A DNA stretch of 64,000 nt from SpSt-398 sp041752235 (GTDB lineage: Bacteria; Bacteroidota; Bacteroidia; Chitinophagales; Chitinophagaceae), in assembly GCA_041752235.1 (NCBI GenBank), contig JBGSHM010000015.1, positions 147,529 to 211,528 of the forward strand, given 5' to 3'. Below are positions 23,964-32,515 of the stretch, one piece after another. A model generated the notes under the pieces. The model was not told the origin of the DNA, did not search any database, and saw nothing but the letters and a program-made list of their open reading frames with translations. Made by a program: the position numbers and the translations under genes. Position 1 is the stretch's first letter; the number at the start of each line of letters is the position of its first letter.

Positions 23964-26378
23964 ATGCGCCACAAGGCCTTATTGATCATTCTTTCATTCC
24001 TGTTTCTGCGAATAGGGGCCTGGGGACAAACACCCAAGGGACCTGGGGTGCTTTCTGCCACAATAATTGCAGATTCCACGGGTCAACCCCTTGCCGGTGC
24101 CTCCATCATTTTGCAACAAAAAGGGACCACCATTTCCTTCTCGCAGGTTTCGGATGGTTCAGGTGAATTTACACTTACCGGAATCCCATTTGGATTTTAC
24201 AGCCTGAAGGTCACCTATACGGGATTAAATGGCTATGTGTTGGATAGCCTGCATTTTCGGACTGACCGTTTTGACTTTAACCTGAATGATATCCGGTTAA
24301 AAAATGCAGGCCCCAAGGTCATGGAGGAAGTGGTCATCCATGTGGAGAAACCATTGATCGAGACTAAAGAAGGGAATATCACTTTTAATGCCGGGGAATC
24401 AGCCCTGAGCGCCGGAAGTTCGGCCAGTGAACTCCTGACCAATGTGCCCCTGGTGACCAAAGATCCGGATGGGAAGATATTGGTAAAGGGAAAAGAACCC
24501 CGTATCCTTATTGATGATAAACCTGTTTCACTCAACCTACAGCAGTTGCAGGATCTGTTGGAATCCATGCCGGGAAGTTCCATCGAAAAGATAGAAGTGC
24601 TGACCAACCCTCCGCCACAATACGCCAATGAACAAGGTGGCGTGATTAATATTGTTACCAAGAAGGGCCGGATCGGAAAAAGCGGACGTGTGACCCTGTT
24701 TGGTGGCTCGCGTGGCGAGGCTGGCCTGAATGCCAGTTATAGTTACCGCCGAAAGGGGTTGGCCATCAACCTCAATACAGGAATATCGTATAATCGATAT
24801 ACTGGAGAGGGTAATTCACAACGCCAGAATATCTATTCGGACTCCACCAACTTTTTTAATACAACGAATGCCTATATCAACCGGAGTACCCGTCCTAATT
24901 TTCGGGGAACAATGGATTATGATATTAATACGCAACAATCACTCAACCTGACCCTGAATTTTAATCACAATCATTTCAATAACCAGAACGAAACAGAATA
25001 CCGGAATATCAACCGGTTTGACTCTTTGTATAAACTCAGTATTCGCAGCATACAGAGCCTGGGCGACAATACAAACCCATCAGGCTCGGCCACCTGGCTC
25101 TTACGAAAAAAGGATGGTGGTAGTTTTAAATTACATGGCGGCATGAGCTTTTCCCGCAATGATAATGACCGGGATTTCTTCCAGGAATACCTGAACCCCG
25201 ATTTTAGCCCTACAGGCGGTGATTCCACACAGGAAATGCTTAATGAAACCCGGATACGGAACATGAACCTCTCGGCTCTTTATGTAGAGCCATTGGTAAA
25301 CAAAAAAACCTACCTCACTTTTTCCATGGGGATGAACCGGTCGGCCAATCACGTGGTCATTGATGCATCCTATCTTCGCAAACCCGATGGACAGTCAATC
25401 AAATTGGATCAACTGAGCAATGATTTCTGGTTTTATCAAACGGTCTCCAGCCTGATGGCATCGGTCAGGCACCTGATTACACCAGATATCAGTTTTACCA
25501 TAGGTACCAGCCTAGATCGGACAGATATACTGTTTCGGTTATTGCGGGACAATAAAAAAGTAGGCAATGACTACCATAGTCTGCTTCCCTTCGCCAATTT
25601 TAACCGGACCTGGAAAGACAAACTGAATCTTACGCTGGCCTACCGGCGAACCATTCGCCGCCCGGGGGTCAATGAGCTTAACCCCACTATTGACTTTTCA
25701 GATCCTTACAATATCCGCTTTGGCAATGAAAAACTGGAAGCCTCGACGGCTGATAATTTTGACCTTGTTATCGGCAGGACCCGGACAAAGTATTTCTTTA
25801 ATATCGGGATAGGGTATAACCAGGTGCGCAAGATATTCAGTCAGGTACGCACCTTGCTCGAAGATGGGACAACACAATTGACCTGGGAGAATCTCAGTGG
25901 TCGAAAAGAGTATGAGATGAGCTCCTGGAATGGCCTTCATTTTTCTAGGAAATTCAGGCTTAATTTCAGCGCCACCTATACCTATAGTGTGTATAGTGCA
26001 TTTGACAGGGAGGTCAGAAAGTTCAGAAATGGAGGATCCTTTACTTCCAATGCTTCGGCCAATTATTCACCCAAAGACATACTCACCTTCACCAGTTCCA
26101 TAGCGTTTAATCGGTTTGGTAACCCTCAAGGGTATGCCTCCTGGCGGGTAGGAACAAACCTGGGGGTTCAGGCGAAGTTGTTATCCAAGAAGCTGATTCT
26201 ATCGGTAAGTACCACTGATCCATTCAGGCAACAGATCGTTCGACGGTATACCTATGGCCCTAATTTCAATCTCGTCAGTGAAAACATGACGGTAACACGC
26301 AATTTCCGGGTCACCATCGGGTATAATTTCTCCAAAACGATCACACGGTTACCCGGTGCATCAGCCAGCTCTCTTTGA
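23964..26378 (+). CDS. Outer-membrane beta-barrel family protein (TonB-receptor-like)
   Basis: An 804-residue exported protein with a signal peptide (about 1-22, ending RIGAWGQ), a carboxypeptidase-regulatory-like domain (about 25-110: ATIIADSTGQPLAGASIIL), a plug-like domain (LLTNVPLVTKDPDGKILVKG, then PPQYANEQGGVINIVTKKG), and a C-terminal barrel with many alternating aromatic/polar strands ending in ITIGYNFSKT. It fits the outer-membrane beta-barrel family PF14905, common in Bacteroidota and of unknown cargo. The in-frame start at 23883 would add an unlikely N-terminus. Its 3' end overlaps the convergent 26341-26844 gene by 38 bp. Confidence 0.88.
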   Translation: MRHKALLIILSFLFLRIGAWGQTPKGPGVLSATIIADSTGQPLAGASIILQQKGTTISFSQVSDGSGEFTLTGIPFGFYSLKVTYTGLNGYVLDSLHFRTDRFDFNLNDIRLKNAGPKVMEEVVIHVEKPLIETKEGNITFNAGESALSAGSSASELLTNVPLVTKDPDGKILVKGKEPRILIDDKPVSLNLQQLQDLLESMPGSSIEKIEVLTNPPPQYANEQGGVINIVTKKGRIGKSGRVTLFGGSRGEAGLNASYSYRRKGLAINLNTGISYNRYTGEGNSQRQNIYSDSTNFFNTTNAYINRSTRPNFRGTMDYDINTQQSLNLTLNFNHNHFNNQNETEYRNINRFDSLYKLSIRSIQSLGDNTNPSGSATWLLRKKDGGSFKLHGGMSFSRNDNDRDFFQEYLNPDFSPTGGDSTQEMLNETRIRNMNLSALYVEPLVNKKTYLTFSMGMNRSANHVVIDASYLRKPDGQSIKLDQLSNDFWFYQTVSSLMASVRHLITPDISFTIGTSLDRTDILFRLLRDNKKVGNDYHSLLPFANFNRTWKDKLNLTLAYRRTIRRPGVNELNPTIDFSDPYNIRFGNEKLEASTADNFDLVIGRTRTKYFFNIGIGYNQVRKIFSQVRTLLEDGTTQLTWENLSGRKEYEMSSWNGLHFSRKFRLNFSATYTYSVYSAFDREVRKFRNGGSFTSNASANYSPKDILTFTSSIAFNRFGNPQGYASWRVGTNLGVQAKLLSKKLILSVSTTDPFRQQIVRRYTYGPNFNLVSENMTVTRNFRVTIGYNFSKTITRLPGASASSL

Positions 26379-26844
26379 CCGGGATGATCCAACCTTCTTC
26401 CAGTGATTTTTTCGTATCCACCAGGTTGTTGAAGTAAAGGGTGTCTTCCGTAATGAAATGATTTTCCCAGGCATATTTTAGCTGATTCAGCGGGAGCATT
26501 TCGATCCGGTCTTTGACCACAAAAGCCAGCAGCGTGCGGTCAAAAAGCGGGTTCTGGTATTTGGATTCGATCGTTTTGATCAACCGGACCGAGCTATCTG
26601 TACTACAACCACTGACCCCGGTAGCAGTTTCATCAGCGATCAGGACGATAAAACGTCCAAAAAAGAGGTGGGCGGACCCTTTGACCGGAGTGCCATGGCT
26701 TTTCCAGTCGCGAACAAATTCTTCCAGCATTTCTTCGATCTCCAAGGCTTCGCCGATGCTGAAAAGACGCGATGCCTGGTAGATCCAGACCCTCGATCCG
26801 GGGTCAAAATTACCCACAAGGTGGTATTTATATTCCAAGTTCAT
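26341..26844 (-). CDS. Conserved Bacteroidota hypothetical protein (sometimes mislabelled ABC transporter ATPase)
   Basis: A 167-residue soluble protein without P-loop, so the database label ABC transporter ATPase sometimes attached to this family does not fit. Recognisable family segments are PGSRVWIYQASRLF, FVRDWKSHGTPVKGSAHLFFGRFIVLIADE, VSGCSTDSSVRLIKTIE and DTLYFNNLVDTKKSLEEGWIIPVKESW. It is often found next to the two (Fe-S)-binding proteins that are also in this window. It is convergent with the barrel gene, overlapping it by 38 bp. Function unknown. Confidence 0.75.
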   Translation of the reverse strand: MNLEYKYHLVGNFDPGSRVWIYQASRLFSIGEALEIEEMLEEFVRDWKSHGTPVKGSAHLFFGRFIVLIADETATGVSGCSTDSSVRLIKTIESKYQNPLFDRTLLAFVVKDRIEMLPLNQLKYAWENHFITEDTLYFNNLVDTKKSLEEGWIIPVKESWLMHRVTV

Positions 26845-26874
26845 GCTGCTAAATTACATCGGAAATCAGCACAC

Positions 26875-27387
26875 ATGGAAACCATGACCAAAAATCCGGT
26901 TTTAGCGCATTGGTATTACTCGGTAGAGGAATGGGAAGCGTTTACCCGAACAGAGAAGAAGATAAGGGGCGAGGAGGTTCTATTGGAAGCTTTTCTGATC
27001 ACGGTATTAGGAACCCTGCTGCTACATTTTACAAAGGGGGCCTCCTGGGTGGTGGCCCTGGCAATATGCATGGTGATCGCTACGATATATGCCTTGATCC
27101 GTTATACCATACGCCTGAATACCATTCGCTGGCGCAATCCTTCGCTGCCTGAGGTGATCATTACCAACAGCGCGGTGATCATCAATGGAAATAAACTGGA
27201 TTATCATTCAGAAACCCGCTGGTTGCGTCGGGCCGACCTGGCCGAAAAAGAGGGGAGGAACCTGTTGGCGATCACCTATGAATGGCAAACAAGAAAAGGG
27301 GTCACATTTGACGAGATACGAATCCCAATACCAAAAGAGCGATTAAAGGAGGGGATGGAAATTCAACAACGATTGAACCAGGTTTGA
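26875..27387 (+). CDS. Two-helix membrane protein, unknown function
   Basis: A 170-residue protein starting METMTKNPVLAHWYYS. Residues about 36-75 form two hydrophobic helices (LEAFLITVLGTLLLHF and WVVALAICMVIATIYALI), followed by a C-terminal beta-rich soluble part with ITNSAVIINGNKLDYH and repeated basic residues, which resembles PH-like domains in small Bacteroidota membrane proteins. ATG at 26875 is chosen (9 bp before another ATG); the longer open frame from 26668 runs over the neighbouring gene and is unlikely. It ends 11 bp before the convergent (Fe-S)-binding protein gene. Confidence 0.6.
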   Translation: METMTKNPVLAHWYYSVEEWEAFTRTEKKIRGEEVLLEAFLITVLGTLLLHFTKGASWVVALAICMVIATIYALIRYTIRLNTIRWRNPSLPEVIITNSAVIINGNKLDYHSETRWLRRADLAEKEGRNLLAITYEWQTRKGVTFDEIRIPIPKERLKEGMEIQQRLNQV

Positions 27388-27398
27388 TAAATGGCCCT

Positions 27399-28181
27399 TT
27401 AAGACTCCATACTCGCCTCGATCAATTCGGCGATATCAAGTACTTTGAATGCATCTTCTTTTTCCGCATTCTTTACACCGTCTGTCATCATCGTATTGCA
27501 AAAGGGGCAGGCTGCCGCGATCACTTCCGCACCAGTCGCTAATGCTTCGCGGGTCCTCTCGAGATTGATACGGGTTTCGCCTTTTTCTTCCTCTTTGAAC
27601 ATCTGTGCGCCGCCTGCACCACAACAAAGACCGTTGCTGCGACAGCGTTTCATTTCCACCAGTTCGGCATCTAAGAGTTCGAGTACCTGTCGGGGGGCTT
27701 CGTAAATACCATTCGCGCGACCGAGGTAACAACTATCGTGATAGGTGATCTTTTTCCCTTTAAAACTTCCCCCTTCTTTCAATCGGATCTTTCCATCATT
27801 GATCAGTTCCTGAAGAAAGGTGCTGTGGTGTATGACCTCATAATGACCTCCCAGATCGGGATATTCATTCTTTAACGTATTAAAGCAATGCGGACAGGCT
27901 GTGACAATCTTCTTGATCCCATAATTGTTCAACACCTGGATATTCTGATAGGCCATCATCTGAAACAAAAATTCATTGCCTGACCGGCGGGCTGGATCAC
28001 CTGTGCACATTTCCTCCTTTCCCAGAATGGCATAGCGAATACCAACCCGGTTCAGGATGGTGGCAAAAGCCCGCGTGATCCGTTGGGCCCGTTGGTCAAA
28101 ACTGCCTGAACAGCCAACCCAAAAAAGGACATCGGGTGATTCACCCCTGGAAACCATGTCTGCGACGGTGGGAACATTCAT
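27399..28181 (-). CDS. (Fe-S)-binding protein with two cysteine-rich CCG domains
   Basis: A 260-residue cytoplasmic protein with two CCG (cysteine-rich) domains, as in heterodisulfide reductase subunit B and GlpC/LutA. The first has GCSGSFDQRA, EEMCTGDPARR and TACPHCFNTLKNEYP; the second has DSCYLGR, GLCCGAGGAQMF and AACPFCNTMM. Such domains bind a noncubane 4Fe-4S cluster or a zinc and act in electron transfer or in thiol-disulfide chemistry. Its usual partner, the membrane (Fe-S)-binding protein, is 4.3 kb away at 32516-33817, so the pair is split here. A -7 element is at 28198-28205. Confidence 0.88.
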   Translation of the reverse strand: MNVPTVADMVSRGESPDVLFWVGCSGSFDQRAQRITRAFATILNRVGIRYAILGKEEMCTGDPARRSGNEFLFQMMAYQNIQVLNNYGIKKIVTACPHCFNTLKNEYPDLGGHYEVIHHSTFLQELINDGKIRLKEGGSFKGKKITYHDSCYLGRANGIYEAPRQVLELLDAELVEMKRCRSNGLCCGAGGAQMFKEEEKGETRINLERTREALATGAEVIAAACPFCNTMMTDGVKNAEKEDAFKVLDIAELIEASMES

Positions 28182-28197
28182 TCGATGGATCTTTATT

Positions 28198-28205
28198 CAA
28201 AACTA
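28198..28205 (-). promoter_or_regulatory. -7 element (TAGTTTTG on the minus strand) for the (Fe-S)-binding protein gene
   Basis: An exact TAnnTTTG on the minus strand, 16 bp upstream of the ATG at 28181. Confidence 0.5.
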
Positions 28206-28256
28206 AGGCATATAATTCTTTTTCAATAAATTCCATGCACATAAACTTATCTGCTT

Positions 28257-28264
28257 TATTTTTG
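28257..28264 (+). promoter_or_regulatory. -7 element (TATTTTTG) for the ATP-grasp operon
   Basis: An exact TAnnTTTG, 8 bp upstream of the ATG at 28273. With the promoter at 28198-28205 facing the other way, the 28181-28273 gap is a compact divergent control region. Confidence 0.55.
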
Positions 28265-28272
28265 ACCACTTC

Positions 28273-29316
28273 ATGAAAATCAGTAATCTGTTTAGCAGGA
28301 TCACCAATTGGGAATTATGGAATTTTTATGTCCTTTATTTCCCGATCAGTTTTGTCTGGTTCTGGTATTGTCTCCGCAGCAGGAGTTTCTGGTTTTTTAG
28401 TTCTTCCAATCCCACTATCACCTTTGGCGGCTTTGAAGGCGAAGGAAAAAAAGAGATGTATGACCAGTTGCCCGCTGAGTTTGTTCCCCGAACTATCTAT
28501 ATCATGCATGACCTTCCCTTCGAGGAAGTTAAAAAACAGATCGCCGCATCGGGATTTGAATATCCCTTTATTGTAAAACCGGATGTGGGCATGAAAGGGA
28601 TCCTTTTCCGCAAGATCGAATCGGAAGAGCAGTTACAAAAATACCACGAACGGATTCCGGTGGAATACATTGTACAAGACCTGGTGATGTTGCCTGTAGA
28701 GTTGAGTGTCTTTTATTTTCGGTATCCGGATCAGGCAAAAGGAACCGTGAGTGGGTTTATTCATAAGGAACTACTCCATGTATGTGGCGATGGCGAACAT
28801 ACCCTTGAAGAACTGATACAACTTCATCCCCGGGCTAAATTCCGGATGGAGGAGATGCATCACCGGCATGGACATCGTTTTTCCAGAGTGGTGCCCAAGG
28901 ATGAGATTTTCTACCTGTCCTATGCCGGGAACCATAACCGGGGTGCGCATTTTACCAATTTACACAAGGAAATTGATGCGGAACTGCATGAGGTCTTCGA
29001 CAAGCTTAGTCACTATAACGGCCAATTCTTTTACGGCCGCTACGATATAAAGACAACCTCTATTGAAGACCTGAAAAAAGGAAAAAACTTTTTCATCCTG
29101 GAATACAATGGGTGTGGAGCCGAACCCAATCATATTTATGATTGCGGTATGTCGCTAGGAAAGGCCTATGCAGAAATACTTCGTCACTGGAAAGCCCTCT
29201 ATCATATCAGTCGATACAATCACAAGAATGGAACACCCTATTGGTCATTCCAAAAAGGGTATGATTTTCTTAAAAAAAGCCGTGCTCATTTTAAGTTATT
29301 GGAACAATATGATTGA
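28273..29316 (+). CDS. ATP-grasp fold protein, paralog 1 (ligase-like, substrate unknown)
   Basis: A 347-residue protein with a hydrophobic/aromatic N-terminal segment (about 13-42) that may touch the membrane, then an ATP-grasp domain. The ATP-binding Lys102 is in YPFIVKPDVGMKG, the hinge is YIVQDLVMLPVELSV (Asp where the paralog has Glu), and the metal ligands lie in ILEYNGCGAEPNH with Glu277 and Asn279. These residues are present, so it is plausibly an active carboxylate-amine or carboxylate-thiol ligase. Databases often call relatives D-alanine--D-alanine ligase, which I do not trust as function. It is homologous to the 30083-31168 gene. Confidence 0.75.
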   Translation: MKISNLFSRITNWELWNFYVLYFPISFVWFWYCLRSRSFWFFSSSNPTITFGGFEGEGKKEMYDQLPAEFVPRTIYIMHDLPFEEVKKQIAASGFEYPFIVKPDVGMKGILFRKIESEEQLQKYHERIPVEYIVQDLVMLPVELSVFYFRYPDQAKGTVSGFIHKELLHVCGDGEHTLEELIQLHPRAKFRMEEMHHRHGHRFSRVVPKDEIFYLSYAGNHNRGAHFTNLHKEIDAELHEVFDKLSHYNGQFFYGRYDIKTTSIEDLKKGKNFFILEYNGCGAEPNHIYDCGMSLGKAYAEILRHWKALYHISRYNHKNGTPYWSFQKGYDFLKKSRAHFKLLEQYD

Positions 29317-29341
29317 TTTGAAGGCATATCCAACAAAACCC

Positions 29342-29348
29342 TAATTTG
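29342..29348 (+). promoter_or_regulatory. Imperfect -7-like element (TAATTTG) before the NRDE gene
   Basis: One base shorter than the TAnnTTTG consensus; it lies 6 bp upstream of the ATG at 29355. The 38 bp gap also allows simple read-through from the first ATP-grasp gene. Confidence 0.25.
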
Positions 29349-29354
29349 AGAACC

Positions 29355-30086
29355 ATGTGTACAGTCAGCTTCGTACCAATTGGTGATAAAGTACTGATCG
29401 CTTCCAATCGCGATGAAAAACATTGGCGTGATGCCGCCCTGCCTCCACATGCCTATGAGACGGTAACGGGAAAAATATGGTATCCCCGGGATGCGCATGC
29501 AGGAGGCACCTGGTTAGGAGTACATGAAAGGGGAACAGCTGTCGTCTTGTTAAACGGAGGTTTTGTGAAACACGAACCTGCCCCTCCCTACGAAAAAAGC
29601 AGGGGACTGGTATTGCTTGACCTGCTTCAAACCAAATCCCCCTACGATCATTTCCGTTCTTATCCTCTGGAATTTATTGAACCTTTTACACTCGTCATCT
29701 GGCAGGACCAGCACCTTTTTGAGTGTCGCTGGGATGGGAGTAAGAAACACAGCCTCCCATTGAATAAAGAGATTCCTCATATCTGGTCATCGGTTACTTT
29801 ATATCCTCCTGAGATCATTGCCAAACGCAAAAAATGGTTTGGTGAATGGCTCGCTAATCACCCGGCTCCTAATCTCAAAGACCTGCTTTATTTTCATGAA
29901 CACACGGGTGATGGTGACAAGGAAAATGACCTGCTGATGGACCGGGATGGCCAGGTTTTCACTGTGAGTATTACCGGTATGGAGCTGGGCAAAAATGAAG
30001 GGGAGATCAGCTATCTCGACATTCAAACCCGGCAAAGTTTGCAGCAATCCCTTCGCTTTACCCAGGTACCCCTAATTGAATTATGA
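29355..30086 (+). CDS. NRDE family protein (TANGO2-like)
   Basis: A 243-residue protein starting MCTVSF, with the motif NRDE at residues 18-21 (LIASNRDEKHWR). The N-terminal Cys2 after the initiator Met and the N-R-D-E motif are the family hallmarks; they recall Ntn hydrolases, where Cys2 would become the N-terminal nucleophile, but enzymatic activity of this family is not settled (eukaryotic TANGO2 has been tied to heme and lipid metabolism). The start at 29355 is required so that Cys is second. Its stop overlaps the ATG of the second ATP-grasp gene (ATGA). Confidence 0.88.
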   Translation: MCTVSFVPIGDKVLIASNRDEKHWRDAALPPHAYETVTGKIWYPRDAHAGGTWLGVHERGTAVVLLNGGFVKHEPAPPYEKSRGLVLLDLLQTKSPYDHFRSYPLEFIEPFTLVIWQDQHLFECRWDGSKKHSLPLNKEIPHIWSSVTLYPPEIIAKRKKWFGEWLANHPAPNLKDLLYFHEHTGDGDKENDLLMDRDGQVFTVSITGMELGKNEGEISYLDIQTRQSLQQSLRFTQVPLIEL

Positions 30087-31168
30087 GTGTGAGACCCAGC
30101 CGCACCAGTCGTTTTCTGACCCGGTTGTTCCATTGGGAATATTGGAATATGCACGTGGTTTATATTCCCGACTATGTGTATTATGCGTGGCTTTGTATCC
30201 GAAGCGGATGGAAATACTTTTTCAACGCGGCCGACCCATTGATTGAAAATGGAGGGTTTCTGATGGAATCCAAAAAGAAGATCTACGACAGCCTTCCATA
30301 TGGAAGTTATCCACGCACGCTTTTGTTTAAAGCAAATTTTCCAGCGGAGGAAGTGGTTCAAAAAATCAGGGAAGCTGGTTTTCAGTTTCCCCTGATTGCT
30401 AAACCCGATATCGGTATGCGCGGACTGGCGGCCCAAAAACTGGAATCGGAATCCGATATCCTGCATTTCATTCCCGCCTATTCAATCGATTTTCTGATTC
30501 AGGAATTTGTGCCCTGGAAAAACGAAGTGGGTATCTTTTATTGCCGGTACCCGGATCAACAGAAAGGGTTTATCACAGGTATTGTTGGAAAGGAATTCAT
30601 GACCATTACCGGAAATGGAAAAAACAGTCTCGCCCAACTTGTACTGGCCAAACCCCGCTATGCTCTGCAATGGGAGGCCCTGGAAAAAGAATATGGAACC
30701 ACCTGGAACGAAGTAATTCCAGCAGGGGAGAGGATCGAACTTTTGCCCTATGGTAACCATGCCCGTGGGGCACTTTTTCTGGATCATAGCGACCAGATCG
30801 ATGACCGACTTACCCAAGTCATGGATGAGTATTGCCAACAGGTTCCTGAATTTTACTTTGGGCGATTGGATATACGTTTTAATGACTGGGAAGAGCTACG
30901 GCAAGGAAAAAACTTCTCCGTGATTGAACTAAACGGAGCTGGGAGCGAACCCACGCATATGTATGATCCCAAACACTCCCTGTTCTTTGCCTGGAAGGAA
31001 TTGATCCGGCATCACCGAATTCTTTATAGGATCGCGCGGCAAAACCACCAGCGTGGCTATCCTTATATGACATTTGCCGAAGGCCAGGCCATGTTCCGTG
31101 CCAGCCGGGTTTACACAAAAAAACTTCAAGAGGTGCATGCCCGGTTGGTGGGTATTGAAAAAGGCTAA
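30083..31168 (+). CDS. ATP-grasp fold protein, paralog 2 (ligase-like, substrate unknown)
   Basis: A 361-residue paralog of the protein at 28273-29316; the two align along their whole length (for example WEYWNMHVVYIPDY against WELWNFYVLYFPIS, and PDQQKGFITGIVGKEF against PDQAKGTVSGFIHKEL). ATP-grasp residues are present: Lys107 in FPLIAKPDIGMRG, Glu141 in LIQEFV, and Glu282/Asn284 in VIELNGAGSEPTHMYD. It overlaps the NRDE gene by 4 bp, so the three genes form one transcript. Substrate unknown. A hairpin at 31167-31204 that begins in its stop codon probably ends the transcript. Confidence 0.75.
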   Translation: MSVRPSRTSRFLTRLFHWEYWNMHVVYIPDYVYYAWLCIRSGWKYFFNAADPLIENGGFLMESKKKIYDSLPYGSYPRTLLFKANFPAEEVVQKIREAGFQFPLIAKPDIGMRGLAAQKLESESDILHFIPAYSIDFLIQEFVPWKNEVGIFYCRYPDQQKGFITGIVGKEFMTITGNGKNSLAQLVLAKPRYALQWEALEKEYGTTWNEVIPAGERIELLPYGNHARGALFLDHSDQIDDRLTQVMDEYCQQVPEFYFGRLDIRFNDWEELRQGKNFSVIELNGAGSEPTHMYDPKHSLFFAWKELIRHHRILYRIARQNHQRGYPYMTFAEGQAMFRASRVYTKKLQEVHARLVGIEKG

Positions 31169-31204
31169 AAGCTAAAAGCCAATAGCTATTCGCTTTTAGC
31201 TTTT
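31167..31204 (+). terminator. Palindromic terminator after the second ATP-grasp gene
   Basis: Perfect 13-bp arms AAAAGCTAAAAGC (31167-31179) and GCTTTTAGCTTTT (31192-31204) with a 12-nt loop, starting inside the stop codon and followed by a pyrimidine-rich stretch. It is related to the palindrome at 15232-15300. Confidence 0.65.
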
Positions 31205-31214
31205 CCCTTTTCCC

Positions 31215-31222
31215 TATTTTTG
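31215..31222 (+). promoter_or_regulatory. -7 element (TATTTTTG) for the LysE-type gene
   Basis: An exact TAnnTTTG 4 bp upstream of the ATG at 31227, directly after the terminator of the ATP-grasp operon. Confidence 0.55.
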
Positions 31223-31226
31223 ATCT

Positions 31227-31919
31227 ATGCACCCATTGGTCCGTGTTCTTTTTGTTGGATTGCTTGTCAGTTTTCTGGGATCCCTTCCCCTGGGTACCTT
31301 GAATGTGGCCGCCATGCAAATTTCTGTATCCGATGGAATCAGCCCGGCCATTTGGTTCTCTATAGGTTCCCTCACCGCTGAAATGGTCTATGTCAGGTTA
31401 TCCTTGGTGGCCATGGATTGGGTGCGAAAACAAGAGCGGATTTTCAAGATACTGGAATGGCTCACTTTTATCATCGTGCTGGCCCTGGCCGTTTCCAGTT
31501 TTTATGCGGCATTGCATCCTTCGGTGGGTGAGAATGTCATCCTTAGCAGCACGCTTCATCGGTTCTGGTTGGGATTAGGCATGAGCGCACTCAATCCCGT
31601 TCAAATTCCCTTCTGGTTTGGATGGAGTACGGTTCTTTTTACCAAAAAAATACTCCAACCAAAAGTATCCCACTATAATACCTATATCCTGGGTATCGGA
31701 ATCGGAACCCTGATGGGTAACAGTATTTTTATTTTCGGGGGACAGGTCATAGCGGATCGCCTCAACAGCAATCAGAATGTACTCAACTGGGTCATTGGCA
31801 GCATCTTTGCCATTACCGCTTTAATTCAACTCTGGAAAATTGTCCGTAAAAAAGATGTAGCGCACCAATTAGAACACCCCGAGGAGGTAACGCACGGGCT
31901 GGAGAAGAATATCCATTAA
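31227..31919 (+). CDS. LysE/RhtB-family exporter
   Basis: A 230-residue inner-membrane protein with about six hydrophobic segments. The N-terminus LLVSFLGSLPLGTLNVAAMQISVSDG has the LysE-type proline- and glycine-containing first helix, and the fourth segment contains LGMSALNPVQIPFWFGWS, resembling the family's NP motif. LysE/RhtB proteins export amino acids or related small molecules. It has its own promoter but is next to the ATP-grasp/NRDE/ATP-grasp operon in the same direction, so it may export the product of that operon. It ends 12 bp before the convergent gene. Confidence 0.83.
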   Translation: MHPLVRVLFVGLLVSFLGSLPLGTLNVAAMQISVSDGISPAIWFSIGSLTAEMVYVRLSLVAMDWVRKQERIFKILEWLTFIIVLALAVSSFYAALHPSVGENVILSSTLHRFWLGLGMSALNPVQIPFWFGWSTVLFTKKILQPKVSHYNTYILGIGIGTLMGNSIFIFGGQVIADRLNSNQNVLNWVIGSIFAITALIQLWKIVRKKDVAHQLEHPEEVTHGLEKNIH

Positions 31920-31931
31920 GAAGAATAACTA

Positions 31932-32450
31932 TTAGAAACGGTATCCTGCTGCCAGCGATGGGATCAGCCTTCCTCCGGCATCTTCATCCAACGAATTATA
32001 ATCAGGAATGATACGGATCGTATAGCCATAACCGATGGTTGGAGCTGCAAAAATATGTTTGGCAAAAACAAGATGATACCCGGCTTCGGCTATCGGAGTG
32101 AACAACGGACTGAACAAGCTGGACTTTCCTTCCCAACTCAACAGATGCCACATAAGTTTGGCTCCGATAAATGGATTGCTGCCATTGGTATTATTTCCCA
32201 GGGAATACCGATATCCGGCATAAATCCCAAAACCTTTTGATGTTGAATAAGAGGCCGAGGAGGAGAATTGATAGGTAAGTCCCACACTAAAACTACCTTT
32301 TCCGGAGAATGATTCACCCCTTACTCCTCCAATATGGTCTTTGAATCCCTTTCCTACCATGTAGTGGTACTCGGCCCCCAATTCAAAGGGTTTTTGCGAG
32401 AGAGCCGTGAGGCTGGTAAAAACAGCCAGCAGGAGGAATAGTCTTCGCAT
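31932..32450 (-). CDS. Exported outer-membrane-like hypothetical protein
   Basis: A 172-residue protein with a signal peptide (MRRLFLLLAVFTSLTALSQ) followed by short alternating strands with aromatic residues (FSVGLTYQFS, GFGIYAGYRYSLG, IGYGYTIRI) and a C-terminal phenylalanine in SLAAGYRF, consistent with a small eight-strand barrel. I do not recognise a named family. It lies between the LysE gene and the membrane (Fe-S)-binding protein and starts 65 bp after the latter's stop. Function unknown. Confidence 0.65.
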   Translation of the reverse strand: MRRLFLLLAVFTSLTALSQKPFELGAEYHYMVGKGFKDHIGGVRGESFSGKGSFSVGLTYQFSSSASYSTSKGFGIYAGYRYSLGNNTNGSNPFIGAKLMWHLLSWEGKSSLFSPLFTPIAEAGYHLVFAKHIFAAPTIGYGYTIRIIPDYNSLDEDAGGRLIPSLAAGYRF

Positions 32451-32515
32451 GACAACTTTTTTGGCTATAACGTAAATCGGGTCGATTTATTTGTTGCGGG
32501 CAAAGCGCCGGGTAA

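Noticed and set aside
26341..26844. Labelling the conserved protein as an ABC transporter ATPase
   Set aside because: It has no Walker A, Walker B or ABC signature motif.
26668..26874. The long N-terminal extension of the 26875-27387 gene
   Set aside because: It runs antisense through the 26341-26844 gene and has no hydrophobic or conserved pattern; ATG at 26875 gives a normal small membrane protein.
28273..31168. Calling the ATP-grasp proteins D-alanine--D-alanine ligases
   Set aside because: The ATP-grasp residues are present, but the N-terminal segment and the substrate-side motifs differ, and there is no neighbouring cell-wall gene; two adjacent paralogs with an NRDE gene argue for another reaction.
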